Below are positions 25,388 to 33,871 of a DNA stretch of 64,000 nucleotides, piece after piece. Numbering within the stretch: the first letter of the stretch is position 1; each line of letters begins with the position of its first letter. A model generated the notes under the pieces. That model did no database searches. It was given only the letters and a program-made list of their open reading frames with translations, and was not told the origin of the DNA. Origin of the DNA: Bordetella parapertussis (lineage in GTDB: Bacteria > Bacteroidota > Bacteroidia > Chitinophagales > Chitinophagaceae); NCBI GenBank assembly GCA_943331005.2, contig CALQJX020000016.1, positions 1-64,000 on the forward strand, written 5' to 3'. A program made the position numbers and the translations under genes.

Positions 25388-25419
25388 CCGCCGCAGCCTA
25401 CCGCTGCGGCGGTGTTGTT
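25388..25419 (+). terminator. GC-rich terminator hairpin
   Basis: Perfect 9-bp stem CCGCCGCAG / CTGCGGCGG with a 7-base loop, followed by TGTTGTTT. It closes the thioesterase cluster. Confidence 0.65.
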
Positions 25420-25525
25420 TCATAGATTTAACATGCAGCACTGACCATAAACATGAATTTTATCCTCTGTACTTCCTTATCTTACATAAACCAATTTAGC
25501 CCCACTGCACTAAAGACACCAGTAA

Positions 25526-26794
25526 ATGACCAACAAGAAAAATGATCCATCAAAGTTTCTGCGTTTCTGGAAATTGCTGGGGCCCGGCCTTGTTACCGGC
25601 GCCAGCGACGATGACCCGTCCGGTATAGCTACCTATTCTCAGGCAGGTGCAGCCTATGGGCTCAGTACACTCTGGACATCCATTATTGCTTTTCCGCTCA
25701 TGGCTGCTATTCAGCAAATGTGTGCCCGCATAGGGCTTGTTACCGCCCAGGGCCTTACAGGCACGCTGAAGAAACACTACCCTAAACCGGTCCTTTACCT
25801 GATGCTCTTATTCAGTTTCCCGGCCATCATCATGAATATAGGCGCCGATATTGCAGGAATGGGTGCAGTAGGTAATCTGCTTTTCCCCTCTTTCGATGCT
25901 TCTTTTTTCAGTGTATTCTTCACCGTACTGCTTCTGGGGCTAATCATATACCTTCCTTACCGCAAGATAGCGGCCATCCTCAAGTACCTTTGCATAGCTA
26001 TGCTGGTCTACTTCATAGTGCCATTTCTCTACCATCAGGATATTGGGGAGATCATCAAAAACACATTTATACCCACTATCCGTTTCGATAAAGACTTTAT
26101 CGCCATACTGGTAGGTATACTCGGCACAACTATCTCACCTTATCTATTCTTCTGGCAGGCATCTGTAGAAGTAGAGGAAATGAAGACCAACAAAAAACAC
26201 CTCGTGGTGAATAAAAAGATCATTAGCGACATGAAACAAGATGTCGATTTCGGTATGGCGTTCTCCGGTCTTGTTATGTACTTCATCATTCTCACTACCG
26301 GTACTGTACTCTTCAAAGGAGGTGTGCACCAGATAGATACAGTAGAGCAGGCTGCACTGGCGCTAAAACCACTTGCAGGCAACATGGCCTATCTGCTATT
26401 TGCAGTTGGCGTAATAGGCACCGGCCTTATAGCCATTCCGGTACTCAGCGGCTCCCTTTCCTACATTTTCACAGAAACTTTTGGCTGGGAGCAGGGTCTG
26501 GACAAAAGATTCAGCGAGGCAAAAGGTTTTTACATCATTATTGCCATATCACTCATATTAGGCCTATCTCTCAATTATATAGGCATTTCCCCCATCAAGG
26601 CACTTATATATACCGCTATACTGTATGGTATTACCGCCCCGGTGCTCATTGCCATCATCCTGCATATATCCAACAACAAGACCATTATGGGCGAATTCAC
26701 CAACGACCGCCTTACCAACATACTGGGCGCAGCCGCACTCCTCATAATGACAGCTGCCGCAGTATTGCTTATTTACCTGCAACTGGCAGCATAA
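25526..26794 (+). CDS. Nramp-related divalent-metal transporter with altered metal motifs
   Basis: 422 aa, about eleven helices. Helix 1 carries DDDPSGIA (28-35) where canonical Nramp proteins have DPGN. Helix 6 reads GTTISPYLFF (200-209) where they have a Met-Pro-His motif; Ser204 replaces the metal-binding Met and Tyr206 the His. These changes match the Nramp-related group that includes magnesium transporters and proteins of unknown substrate, not classical Mn/Fe importers. In the membrane it would import a divalent cation; Mg is a reasonable but unproved guess. Confidence 0.8.
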   Translation: MTNKKNDPSKFLRFWKLLGPGLVTGASDDDPSGIATYSQAGAAYGLSTLWTSIIAFPLMAAIQQMCARIGLVTAQGLTGTLKKHYPKPVLYLMLLFSFPAIIMNIGADIAGMGAVGNLLFPSFDASFFSVFFTVLLLGLIIYLPYRKIAAILKYLCIAMLVYFIVPFLYHQDIGEIIKNTFIPTIRFDKDFIAILVGILGTTISPYLFFWQASVEVEEMKTNKKHLVVNKKIISDMKQDVDFGMAFSGLVMYFIILTTGTVLFKGGVHQIDTVEQAALALKPLAGNMAYLLFAVGVIGTGLIAIPVLSGSLSYIFTETFGWEQGLDKRFSEAKGFYIIIAISLILGLSLNYIGISPIKALIYTAILYGITAPVLIAIILHISNNKTIMGEFTNDRLTNILGAAALLIMTAAAVLLIYLQLAA

Positions 26795-26883
26795 AGCACG
26801 CCCCACTTACACTACATTCTTATTATCAAGCGCATACATGTACATACACCTACATATAAATAAAAAGACGCTACAAATGATAA

Positions 26884-26891
26884 TAAATTTG
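26884..26891 (+). promoter_or_regulatory. Candidate -7 element for the first kinase cassette
   Basis: TAAATTTG fits TAnnTTTG and lies 95 bases before the kinase ATG at 26987, leaving a leader of ~85 bases. No TTG is seen at the normal -33 distance. Confidence 0.4.
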
Positions 26892-26986
26892 CATTAACAA
26901 ACAATTTAAACTTTACAGGTTATTTAAAATAAAACTACTGATTATAGTAGCCCGCTTAGCTTACCGTTGAGGTTAGTTTTGCTTTG

Positions 26987-28564
26987 ATGCAAGACGGTAA
27001 AATCAACCTTACTAAAACTGAGATCGAATACGTAGAAGATCTCAAAAAAATAGTCACAATCCTTCCGGGCATAATATTTCAATACATCATGTCTGATAAA
27101 GGAGATGTAACATTCACGTATATAAGCGAAGGCGCAAGTACACTTTGGGGTATGGAACCCGAAGATGCTTATATGCAGGGCCGGGCAGCGCTGGAAAGGA
27201 TACATCCGGAAGATATACCCGAATACAGAAACAATATACTCCTCTCCAATACCGATGGCAGTACCATTACTCAGACTTTCAGAGTGGTACATAAAGACGG
27301 TACAATAAAATGGGCACAGGCAACAAGCTCGCCTACCAGGCTGAGTAATGGCAACATTCTGAGATCTGGCTTTGTTATAGATGTTACAGAGAACAAAATA
27401 AAAGAATCAAAGATCAAAATTGAAGACAAAGAGGCAAGTGAATTATATCATCAGGTAAATCTGAAAAACCAGCAGTTTGCTAAATCAAGAACCAATATAA
27501 TCACAGTACTTGACATGCTGCCCATGGGTGTTTTCATCAAAAACAAAAAGGGCAGATATATTTATGCAAATAATTTTTATTGCAAACTGCTGGGCCAGGA
27601 TAATCTGTTCTCTCTTCAAAAACATGGCTGGAAACACTATCTGAAAAATAGAGCCAATGTTCCAATGATCCAGAAACAAGACAATTACATTTTAGAGACC
27701 AAGACTGCTGCAACAATAAAAGATGTGAATTTCAATGACAACAATGGAAGTGTGAGGTGTTTTGATGTAACCAAATCAATATTCTATTTATCAGACAACC
27801 TGCAGCCGGATATAATAGGAATATTGCATGAAACTACCCTACAAAAACAAGCAGAGGAAGAAAGAAAGAAACATATTGAAGAACTAACGCTGAGAAACAA
27901 AAATCTGGAACAATTCTCTTATATAGTATCGCACAACCTAAGATCGCCAGTTTCAACAATACTCGGTGTTACCAGATGGCTCGACAAAAACCTGAATGAT
28001 CTTAACCCCACCACACAATCTTTATTCGATGGACTTAGTGCAGCTGCAAAGAAAGTAGACGGAGTGATCAGAGATCTGAATGACATCCTCTCACTACAAG
28101 GAACAAAAAGTTATGAGCATATAGTGTTTGACGACATTTTACAAGATGTATGTAGCATTCTCAAGGACGTTATCCATAACAACGACATTGAAATTATTGG
28201 CAATTTCATGGAGCTGAGCGAAATTGTTTCTGTTCAACCATACATACACAGCATCTTCTACAATCTTATTTCTAATAGTATTAAATACAGAAAAAAAGAC
28301 AGGCATACCATAATAGAGGTGTGGACCAAAAAAGAAAATGATGAAATCAAACTCCAATTCAAAGACAACGGCAGAGGTATAAATATGAAAGCCCATGGCC
28401 ACATGCTATTCGAATTATACAAACAATTTCATGGGGCCAATGAAGGGAGAGGCATGGGATTGTATATGGTAAAAGCGCAGGTAGAATTATTAAAAGGAAC
28501 TATTCACGTTGCGAGCATAGAGGGAGAAGGAACAGTAATAACAGTTATCTTAAACAAAGCATAA
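26987..28564 (+). CDS. Soluble PAS-PAS sensor histidine kinase (cassette copy 1)
   Basis: 525 aa with no transmembrane helix. PAS1 about 25-135 (FTYISEGASTLWGM), PAS2 about 172-285 (LPMGVFIKNKKGRYIYANN), a coiled coil, a DHp helix with phosphoacceptor His316 in VSHNLRSPVSTI, and a HATPase domain with N box FYNLISNSIKYR, DNGRGI (~460) and GRGMGL (~487). All catalytic boxes are intact. ATG at 26987 (a TTG precedes it). Its stop overlaps the response-regulator ATG by one base. Copy 2 lies at 29420. The stimulus is unknown; PAS cofactors are not predictable. Confidence 0.9.
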   Translation: MQDGKINLTKTEIEYVEDLKKIVTILPGIIFQYIMSDKGDVTFTYISEGASTLWGMEPEDAYMQGRAALERIHPEDIPEYRNNILLSNTDGSTITQTFRVVHKDGTIKWAQATSSPTRLSNGNILRSGFVIDVTENKIKESKIKIEDKEASELYHQVNLKNQQFAKSRTNIITVLDMLPMGVFIKNKKGRYIYANNFYCKLLGQDNLFSLQKHGWKHYLKNRANVPMIQKQDNYILETKTAATIKDVNFNDNNGSVRCFDVTKSIFYLSDNLQPDIIGILHETTLQKQAEEERKKHIEELTLRNKNLEQFSYIVSHNLRSPVSTILGVTRWLDKNLNDLNPTTQSLFDGLSAAAKKVDGVIRDLNDILSLQGTKSYEHIVFDDILQDVCSILKDVIHNNDIEIIGNFMELSEIVSVQPYIHSIFYNLISNSIKYRKKDRHTIIEVWTKKENDEIKLQFKDNGRGINMKAHGHMLFELYKQFHGANEGRGMGLYMVKAQVELLKGTIHVASIEGEGTVITVILNKA

Positions 28565-28986
28565 TGACCACAAAAGCAAGACAGGAACAGATAGTTGTAT
28601 TGATAGATGATGACCCGATCAGTAATATACTTACTGAACTCAACATAAAAACCATTCACGAATTACAGCCAGTATTCGGGTATACCGATCCCGAAATGGG
28701 TATCAATAAGATAAAGTCGATAATTAACACAGATCAGGGCGATACTGTAATCTTATTTCTCGACATCAATATGCCGACTATGAGCGGATGGGAAGTATTG
28801 GATATTCTTGGCAAATACATCGAAGAGGCCGAAAATAAGAACCTCAGAATATACATGCTCTCTTCTTCCATAGACGTTGCAGATAAATTACGGGCATATA
28901 GCAACCCATGGGTATCTGGCTATTTTGAAAAACCTATGACACCTGAGGATTTCGGAGACCTGCTATTCCAAAAGAACTTTTTATAA
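28564..28986 (+). CDS. Single-domain response regulator (cassette copy 1)
   Basis: 140 aa, a lone receiver domain. Acidic pair in VVLIDDDPIS, phosphoacceptor Asp in LFLDINMPTMSGWEVL, the Ser switch in MLSSSID and the conserved Lys in YFEKPM. No DNA-binding or output domain, so it would act by protein contact or as a phosphorelay carrier. The ATG overlaps the kinase TAA by one base, which implies a dedicated pair. A hairpin at 29015-29038 follows. Confidence 0.9.
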   Translation: MTTKARQEQIVVLIDDDPISNILTELNIKTIHELQPVFGYTDPEMGINKIKSIINTDQGDTVILFLDINMPTMSGWEVLDILGKYIEEAENKNLRIYMLSSSIDVADKLRAYSNPWVSGYFEKPMTPEDFGDLLFQKNFL

Positions 28987-29014
28987 ATATAAATATATAA
29001 ATTTAATTCTATAA

Positions 29015-29038
29015 TAAAGACCCCTTTCAGGGTCTTTA
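29015..29038 (+). terminator. Hairpin after the first kinase/regulator pair
   Basis: Perfect 9-bp stem TAAAGACCC / GGGTCTTTA with a 6-base loop, 29 bases past the regulator stop. There is no U tract, so termination may be weak, and readthrough to the downstream cassette is possible. Confidence 0.45.
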
Positions 29039-29079
29039 AAGAACAATTTATAAATCTCCATTGATACAAATTGAATACA

Positions 29080-29406
29080 ATGACAACCACCACCTTCAGC
29101 GTGTTGAAGCAAACATTATTACAAGATCATATTTTCGCTTTGGGTATAATTATGGTTACCATAAATGTGATTTATATTTTATCTTCTCACCTGTTACTGA
29201 AACATTATCAAAAACAAACAAGCAAACTTGCGCCTTTCCGCAAATTTGTCTGTTTCAGAATTTTCGACAAAACCTATATTTCCAATTACCCATCAAAAAG
29301 TGCTAAAAAGTTTTTTGGAATACAAAACAAAATAACAATATTGTTTAATTTCATTATTGCCCTAACTTTCCTAGCGTATGCACTCCTCATAATAAAATCC
29401 CTGTAA
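29080..29406 (+). CDS. Small two-helix membrane protein (cassette copy 1)
   Basis: 108 aa. Helix 1 about 17-37, a basic central loop with QKQTSKLAPF, FRIFDKTYISNYPS and AKKFFGIQNKIT, and helix 2 about 85-105. I do not recognise the family. A paralogue with the same core (DKSYISNYPS, AKKFFVLQNKIT) is at 31641. It lies 13 bases before the second kinase and is probably translated with it. With soluble kinases next door, it may be a membrane anchor or sensor partner; this is inference. ATG at 29080; a TTG at 29071 is less likely. Confidence 0.65.
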   Translation: MTTTTFSVLKQTLLQDHIFALGIIMVTINVIYILSSHLLLKHYQKQTSKLAPFRKFVCFRIFDKTYISNYPSKSAKKFFGIQNKITILFNFIIALTFLAYALLIIKSL

Positions 29407-29419
29407 AGCCAGATTGCTT

Positions 29420-30979
29420 ATGAAACATCAACAAGCAAACAATAACTTAGATAAAAATAATTTACTAGACAACATTCCGGCATTCATATATCAATACACT
29501 CAGGACAGTGATGAAAACATGCACTTCACTTATCTTTCAGATAACATTGAGCAATATCTGGGGTGCTCATTAGAGGAAGGGTATAAACTTGGAAGGGAAT
29601 TATTCAGCTTAGTACATCCTGAGGATCAGGGCTCAGTTTCCGGAAATGCGAAAAGGGGCTTATCAGAATTGACTACTGTATCTCATTCTTTCAGAATACT
29701 GCACAAAGCAGGCAAAACAGTTTGGGTTCAGGGAACCAGTTCACGTCAGAAACAGAAAGATGGGAATATATTAGTAACAGGTTGCCTTGTAGACATTACC
29801 GAGTCAAAACTAAGAGAGGGCAACACTATCATAGAATCGGAAGACGCAAGCGAGATCCTTCATCATTTAGACACCAAAAACAAACAATTTGCAAGAACCA
29901 GAAGTAATATTATCAGCTTATTAGACCTTTTGCCTTTAGGCGTTTTCATAAAAAACAGAGCTGGTGGCTATATTTACGCCAACAATTTCTATTGCTCCCT
30001 GATGGGATTTGATAGCTTTTTCGATTTGCAGCAGCACAATTGGAAAGAAATAATGCAGGACCGTGCAGATATAAATAAAATAGAAGAACATGACGAATTT
30101 GTGTTTAAAACAGGAATTGCCACCACTGTTAATGATGTTTCAATTTTAGATAAAAATAACGATCCGAGATATTTCAATTCAATCAAATCAACCATATACA
30201 TATCTAACGACATTGAACCGGACATCTTAAGTATCTGTTATGAGACAACTCATATGAAGCAGGCTGAGATTGAAAGGAAAATGTATATTGAAGAACTGAC
30301 CATTCGAAATAAGAACCTCGAACAGTTTGCCTATATCATCTCTCACAACTTACGCAATCCGGTAACAACTATTCTCGGAGTTTCTAACTGGATGCTGAAG
30401 AACATTAACCACTTCGACCCCACAGCACAGGCACTCTTCGACGGGCTGAACCTGGCAACAAAAAAGGTAGATGGCGTGATAAGAGACCTCAATGAGCTAT
30501 TGAGTATGCAGGGCAAGAAAAAATATGAGAACGTAGTTTTCAGCGAAGTACTTACAGAAGTATCTGCCTTACTGAACGAAGGTATATCTGCCAATAACAT
30601 AGCAATAATTGGCAATTTCGAATCAGCTTCAGAGATCTCTTCTATAAAAGCATACGTGCACAGTGTATTTTACAACCTTATTTCCAATAGTATCTGTTAC
30701 AGAAGAAAAGACATTCAGACAATTATTGAAATATCAAGCAGCAAAGTTGACGACTGCATAAAACTTGTTTTCAAAGACAACGGCCTTGGCATAGATATGG
30801 ACAGTTATGGTAGCCTTGTATTTGATCTTTACAAACAATTTCATGGCCATTCTGAAGGCAGAGGAATGGGCTTGTTTATGGTAAAAACACAAGTAGAACT
30901 TCTGAAAGGAGCAATAGATATCAAAAGCCAGCCCGGCATAGGAACTGAAATGATCATTCATTTAAGACAATTACAATGA
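29420..30979 (+). CDS. Soluble PAS-PAS sensor histidine kinase (cassette copy 2)
   Basis: 519 aa, a close paralogue of the kinase at 26987 along its full length. PAS1 (FTYLSDNIEQYLGCS), PAS2 (LPLGVFIKNRAGGYIYANN), DHp with ISHNLRNPVTTILGV, HATPase with FYNLISNSICYR, DNGLGI and GRGMGL. The N-terminal ligand-binding regions differ most (for example Gly in place of other residues in PAS1 and the acidic EEHDE loop), suggesting divergence of the sensed cue while the kinase core is kept. Its TGA overlaps the next ATG by four bases. Confidence 0.9.
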   Translation: MKHQQANNNLDKNNLLDNIPAFIYQYTQDSDENMHFTYLSDNIEQYLGCSLEEGYKLGRELFSLVHPEDQGSVSGNAKRGLSELTTVSHSFRILHKAGKTVWVQGTSSRQKQKDGNILVTGCLVDITESKLREGNTIIESEDASEILHHLDTKNKQFARTRSNIISLLDLLPLGVFIKNRAGGYIYANNFYCSLMGFDSFFDLQQHNWKEIMQDRADINKIEEHDEFVFKTGIATTVNDVSILDKNNDPRYFNSIKSTIYISNDIEPDILSICYETTHMKQAEIERKMYIEELTIRNKNLEQFAYIISHNLRNPVTTILGVSNWMLKNINHFDPTAQALFDGLNLATKKVDGVIRDLNELLSMQGKKKYENVVFSEVLTEVSALLNEGISANNIAIIGNFESASEISSIKAYVHSVFYNLISNSICYRRKDIQTIIEISSSKVDDCIKLVFKDNGLGIDMDSYGSLVFDLYKQFHGHSEGRGMGLFMVKTQVELLKGAIDIKSQPGIGTEMIIHLRQLQ

Positions 30980-31392
30980 CGCACTTCGACGAGATCATTG
31001 TTATTGATGACAATGTAACCAGCAATTTACTGACAGAACTGAACATAAAGTCAATAAAAAGCGATCAGATAACTACATCATTTACTGATGTAAATATTGC
31101 AATTGCGCGCATCAGGTTTCTGCTAAATGAACCGGAGGAGCAGAAAATTGTTTTATTGCTGGACATTAATATGCCTGTTATCGATGGCTGGGGAGTATTG
31201 GAAAGAATAAATACTTTCTTATCGGAAAGATCGAGAAAAAACATCAGGATCCATATCCTTTCTTCATCTATTTACCACACTGATAAGTATAAGGCACAAC
31301 AAGAGCCTCTCATAACCGGATATATTGAGAAACCTATTCTCGAAGAGGATATAATTGACATAATTTACAACAACAGAACTCATCTGTGCTAA
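30976..31392 (+). CDS. Single-domain response regulator (cassette copy 2)
   Basis: 138 aa receiver domain, paralogous to the one at 28564. Acidic residues in IVIDDNVTSN, phosphoacceptor Asp in LLLDINMPVIDGWGVLE, HILSSSIYHTD switch, Lys in YIEKPI. No output domain. It overlaps the kinase stop in an ATGA junction, so the pair is translated together. A 7-bp hairpin is at 31416-31434. Confidence 0.9.
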   Translation: MTHFDEIIVIDDNVTSNLLTELNIKSIKSDQITTSFTDVNIAIARIRFLLNEPEEQKIVLLLDINMPVIDGWGVLERINTFLSERSRKNIRIHILSSSIYHTDKYKAQQEPLITGYIEKPILEEDIIDIIYNNRTHLC

Positions 31393-31415
31393 TATTGATG
31401 TGATCTACACTCAAT

Positions 31416-31434
31416 TATCAGGCTAACCCTGATA
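31416..31434 (+). terminator. Weak hairpin after the second regulator
   Basis: A perfect 7-bp stem TATCAGG / CCTGATA with a 5-base loop, 24 bases past the stop, without a T tract. The intergenic sequence between it and 31641 is AT-rich and carries no further gene. Confidence 0.3.
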
Positions 31435-31564
31435 GATAATGAAGCTGACCAAATAAATTAATAATAATCAAAACTTGATTTTATAATTAACATCTGAATA
31501 ATAACGATTTTGTTATTGTTGCCAATTTAGGACTTCTTAATGCATAAGTTATAAATATGAGCAT

Positions 31565-31572
31565 TAAATTTG
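31565..31572 (+). promoter_or_regulatory. Candidate -7 element for the second small membrane protein
   Basis: TAAATTTG (TAnnTTTG match) ~69 bases before the GTG at 31641, the same 8-mer as before the first kinase at 26884. No TTG at normal spacing. Confidence 0.4.
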
Positions 31573-31640
31573 CAGATAACTTGTTGTAAAACAAACACAG
31601 CTTTACCTTTTCTATCATCAACCTCTTAATTGAAACAACT

Positions 31641-31958
31641 GTGAACTACGAACAACTCAAGACCGTCTTGGTGCAAGACTACATTTTCTCTCTTGCTGTT
31701 ATTTTACTTATTGAGAACATCACTTATCTGCTATCTTCAAAAATCCTGCTCGCCTACTACCAGAAACAAACCAGCCGGCTGAAGGATTTCAACAGAAGCA
31801 TATTCTCTTATCGCATACTCGACAAAAGCTACATTTCCAATTACCCGTCTCAAACAGCTAAAAAGTTCTTTGTACTTCAGAACAAGATAACGCTCAGTTT
31901 CAATTACCTGATCGGATCAACTTTTATAGTTTATCTGTTTCTGATATTTTTCCGATGA
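31641..31958 (+). CDS. Small two-helix membrane protein (cassette copy 2)
   Basis: 105 aa starting with GTG. Two transmembrane helices (about 15-35 and 82-103) around a conserved basic loop with YYQKQTSRL, YRILDKSYISNYPS and AKKFFVLQNKIT, matching the protein at 29080. The family is unknown to me. It is the last member of the duplicated block and ends 31 bases before a good terminator. It has its own promoter element, so it may be regulated apart from the kinases. Confidence 0.6.
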   Translation: MNYEQLKTVLVQDYIFSLAVILLIENITYLLSSKILLAYYQKQTSRLKDFNRSIFSYRILDKSYISNYPSQTAKKFFVLQNKITLSFNYLIGSTFIVYLFLIFFR

Positions 31959-31988
31959 TCTCCATTCCCCTTGTGAGATAAATAGCAA

Positions 31989-32021
31989 TGTTCAGGAAAT
32001 TCAGTTTTCCTGAACATTTTT
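31989..32021 (+). terminator. Rho-independent terminator closing the duplicated block
   Basis: Perfect 11-bp stem (31989-31999 with 32006-32016, TGTTCAGGAAA), 6-base loop and a run of T, 30 bases past the small membrane protein stop. Confidence 0.75.
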
Positions 32022-32033
32022 GGTTTTAAGACC

Positions 32034-32695
32034 CTACTTACTGATAAAGGTAGCTACGACCGCACCACCTGCAGATTGCTGATTGAATATCTCATAAGTT
32101 ATACTGTCGCCCGATACGCTTCCATGCACATACCTTAGCAACTTAGAAGTGTTGTGCCCGGTACCGTTGGGCGTGGTCTTATAAAAACACAAGACAGTAT
32201 CTACAGCCGGAGTAGTTTGTGAATAAACGATCGTATCTCCACCAACAGTTATTGTTACCGGATCTATGTAGTTTATGGCGAAAGTGGTATCGGCCGTATA
32301 AAGGGTATCTCTGAAGTCACCGGAAAAGAACGACCTGAATAATACTTCCAGTTGTGCATACCTGCTGCAATAGACGTATAGCGGGGTGTATCCAGTATGG
32401 TTACAGATTTATATGCCACCAGCTCAGGGTTATTATTCAGCACCAGCTTCACCGTATAGGCACCCGTTGCTGTATATACATGGCAGGGTGCCGGCTCTGT
32501 TGATGTTGTCCAATCACCCATATCCCACTGGTAGGTATGCACTCCTTCGGCAAATACTTTGTAACATAGTGACATACCCACATATCGTTTTTCCCCCGCA
32601 ATAATACCAATAAGAACCCCCGGGTATTGTCTGGGCTTGCCGCAGCCCGCAGCAATAAATACCGAAACCAATAGTAGCAGTAGGATCTTATTCAT
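32034..32695 (-). pseudogene. PKD-domain lipoprotein with an apparent single-base frameshift
   Basis: The first ~120 residues (ATG 32695) show a lipobox (IAAGC) and a PKD-like beta domain (THTYQWDMGDW-type segment, YTATGAYTVKLVLNN). The frame then stops at 32273. In the next frame the sequence continues as a sensible C-terminus (GDFRDTLYTADTTFAINYID to ATFISK) with a TAG at 32034. One extra T at the T4 run read from 32327 to 32324 would give a 220-aa protein. The intact form resembles exported Bacteroidota lipoproteins of unknown function. Whether this is a sequencing slip or a real mutation is open. Confidence 0.6.
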
Positions 32696-32769
32696 AAATG
32701 TAATTTACCAATAAAACACAACACAAAAAAACACAAGGACTCTTCCACGCGGTAGAACACACAATAGGA

Positions 32770-32800
32770 TTGGGTACTTTTTTCGAATATCTTACATTTG
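32770..32800 (+). promoter_or_regulatory. Textbook Bacteroidota promoter
   Basis: TTG at 32770-32772 and TACATTTG at 32793-32800 with a 20-base spacer, fully matching the TTG/TAnnTTTG consensus. The ATG at 32817 is 16 bases downstream, so the leader is very short. Confidence 0.75.
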
Positions 32801-32816
32801 TGATCAATACACCCCA

Positions 32817-33842
32817 ATGAGGCACTATACCCTGCTTTTGTTTACTTTCCTTACCGTATTTGCCGCAAAAGCGCAGATACTTACCCCTGTTTTCACCAAA
32901 TACAATTACTGCCCTACCAATTTCAGCCAGGTAAGCACCTGCAAGGGCTGGCGACAGCCCACACGTGGCACATCAGACTATTTTAATGTTTGCGCCGCCG
33001 GATCTCATGTTGGGGTGCCACAAAACTATTTTGGCTATCAGGACTCGCCGGACAGTTGCTATACCGGTCTCTACACCTTTGCCCCTTTCTCGCTCTACGA
33101 CTATAAAGAATACATAGGCACCAGCTTTGCACCGCTTACCATAGGGCAAACCTATACTATGACCATAACCGTTTCGCTATCAGACAGCAGCAACTATGCC
33201 ACAGACGGACTTGGCGTTTTCTTCAGTACTTATCCGGTAAATGAACCTTCCTGGGGCGCTACATTGCCCGTAACACCGCAAATAGACTATTCTTATGCAG
33301 GCCCCATAACCGACAAGTATAACTGGACCACCCTCAGCCAATCTTTCGTAGCAGATTCTGCCTATACCAATCTTACCCTTGGCTGCTTTAAAACAGTAAC
33401 CACACTGGATATTGACACCCCCGGCCGTGGCACCTTCGATCTGCAATATGCTTATTACTACATAGGGAACATAGGCATACCCGACCCGAACTGGCATGAC
33501 CCAAACGACACTACCACCCCGCCCCCGCCCGTAGACACCACCAAACATACGGGGCAGGACACTGTATTGTATACCTTCCCCAATGCATTTACCCCCAATA
33601 ACGACGGGCTGAATGATGTGTTCCGAATAACGGGCAAAAACGGGCTTTTGTATAAAGACTATACACTGAGTATTTACAATCGCTGGGGGCAGCGGGTATT
33701 CCTCACACTGGACCCAGCTACCGGATGGGATGGCACCTTTGCCGGACAGCCGCAGGATGTAGGCACTTACTTCTACCTGGCACAGTTTACCGTAAATGGC
33801 AACCGGGAACTATTTAAGGGTGATTTTACGCTGGTGCGATAA
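32817..33842 (+). CDS. Secreted protein with T9SS type B sorting domain (gliding-motility-associated C-terminus)
   Basis: 341 aa. Signal peptide (to about 20, AAKAQ), a cysteine-containing beta domain to ~235, a Thr/Pro linker (DTTTPPPPVDTT) and a C-terminal ~85-residue domain with FPNAFTPNNDGLNDVFRI, YNRWGQRVF and GTYFYLAQF, the gliding-motility-associated/type B sorting signal recognised by the type IX secretion system. It should be exported across the outer membrane and perhaps attached to the surface. The N-terminal domain function is unknown. Driven by the promoter at 32770. Confidence 0.85.
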   Translation: MRHYTLLLFTFLTVFAAKAQILTPVFTKYNYCPTNFSQVSTCKGWRQPTRGTSDYFNVCAAGSHVGVPQNYFGYQDSPDSCYTGLYTFAPFSLYDYKEYIGTSFAPLTIGQTYTMTITVSLSDSSNYATDGLGVFFSTYPVNEPSWGATLPVTPQIDYSYAGPITDKYNWTTLSQSFVADSAYTNLTLGCFKTVTTLDIDTPGRGTFDLQYAYYYIGNIGIPDPNWHDPNDTTTPPPPVDTTKHTGQDTVLYTFPNAFTPNNDGLNDVFRITGKNGLLYKDYTLSIYNRWGQRVFLTLDPATGWDGTFAGQPQDVGTYFYLAQFTVNGNRELFKGDFTLVR

Positions 33843-33871
33843 AGAGGAATTTATATTGAAATAGTAAACAG

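Noticed and set aside
29015..29038. Hairpin as a sharp operon boundary
   Set aside because: No U tract follows, so I kept it as a weak terminator and do not use it to separate the two cassettes firmly.
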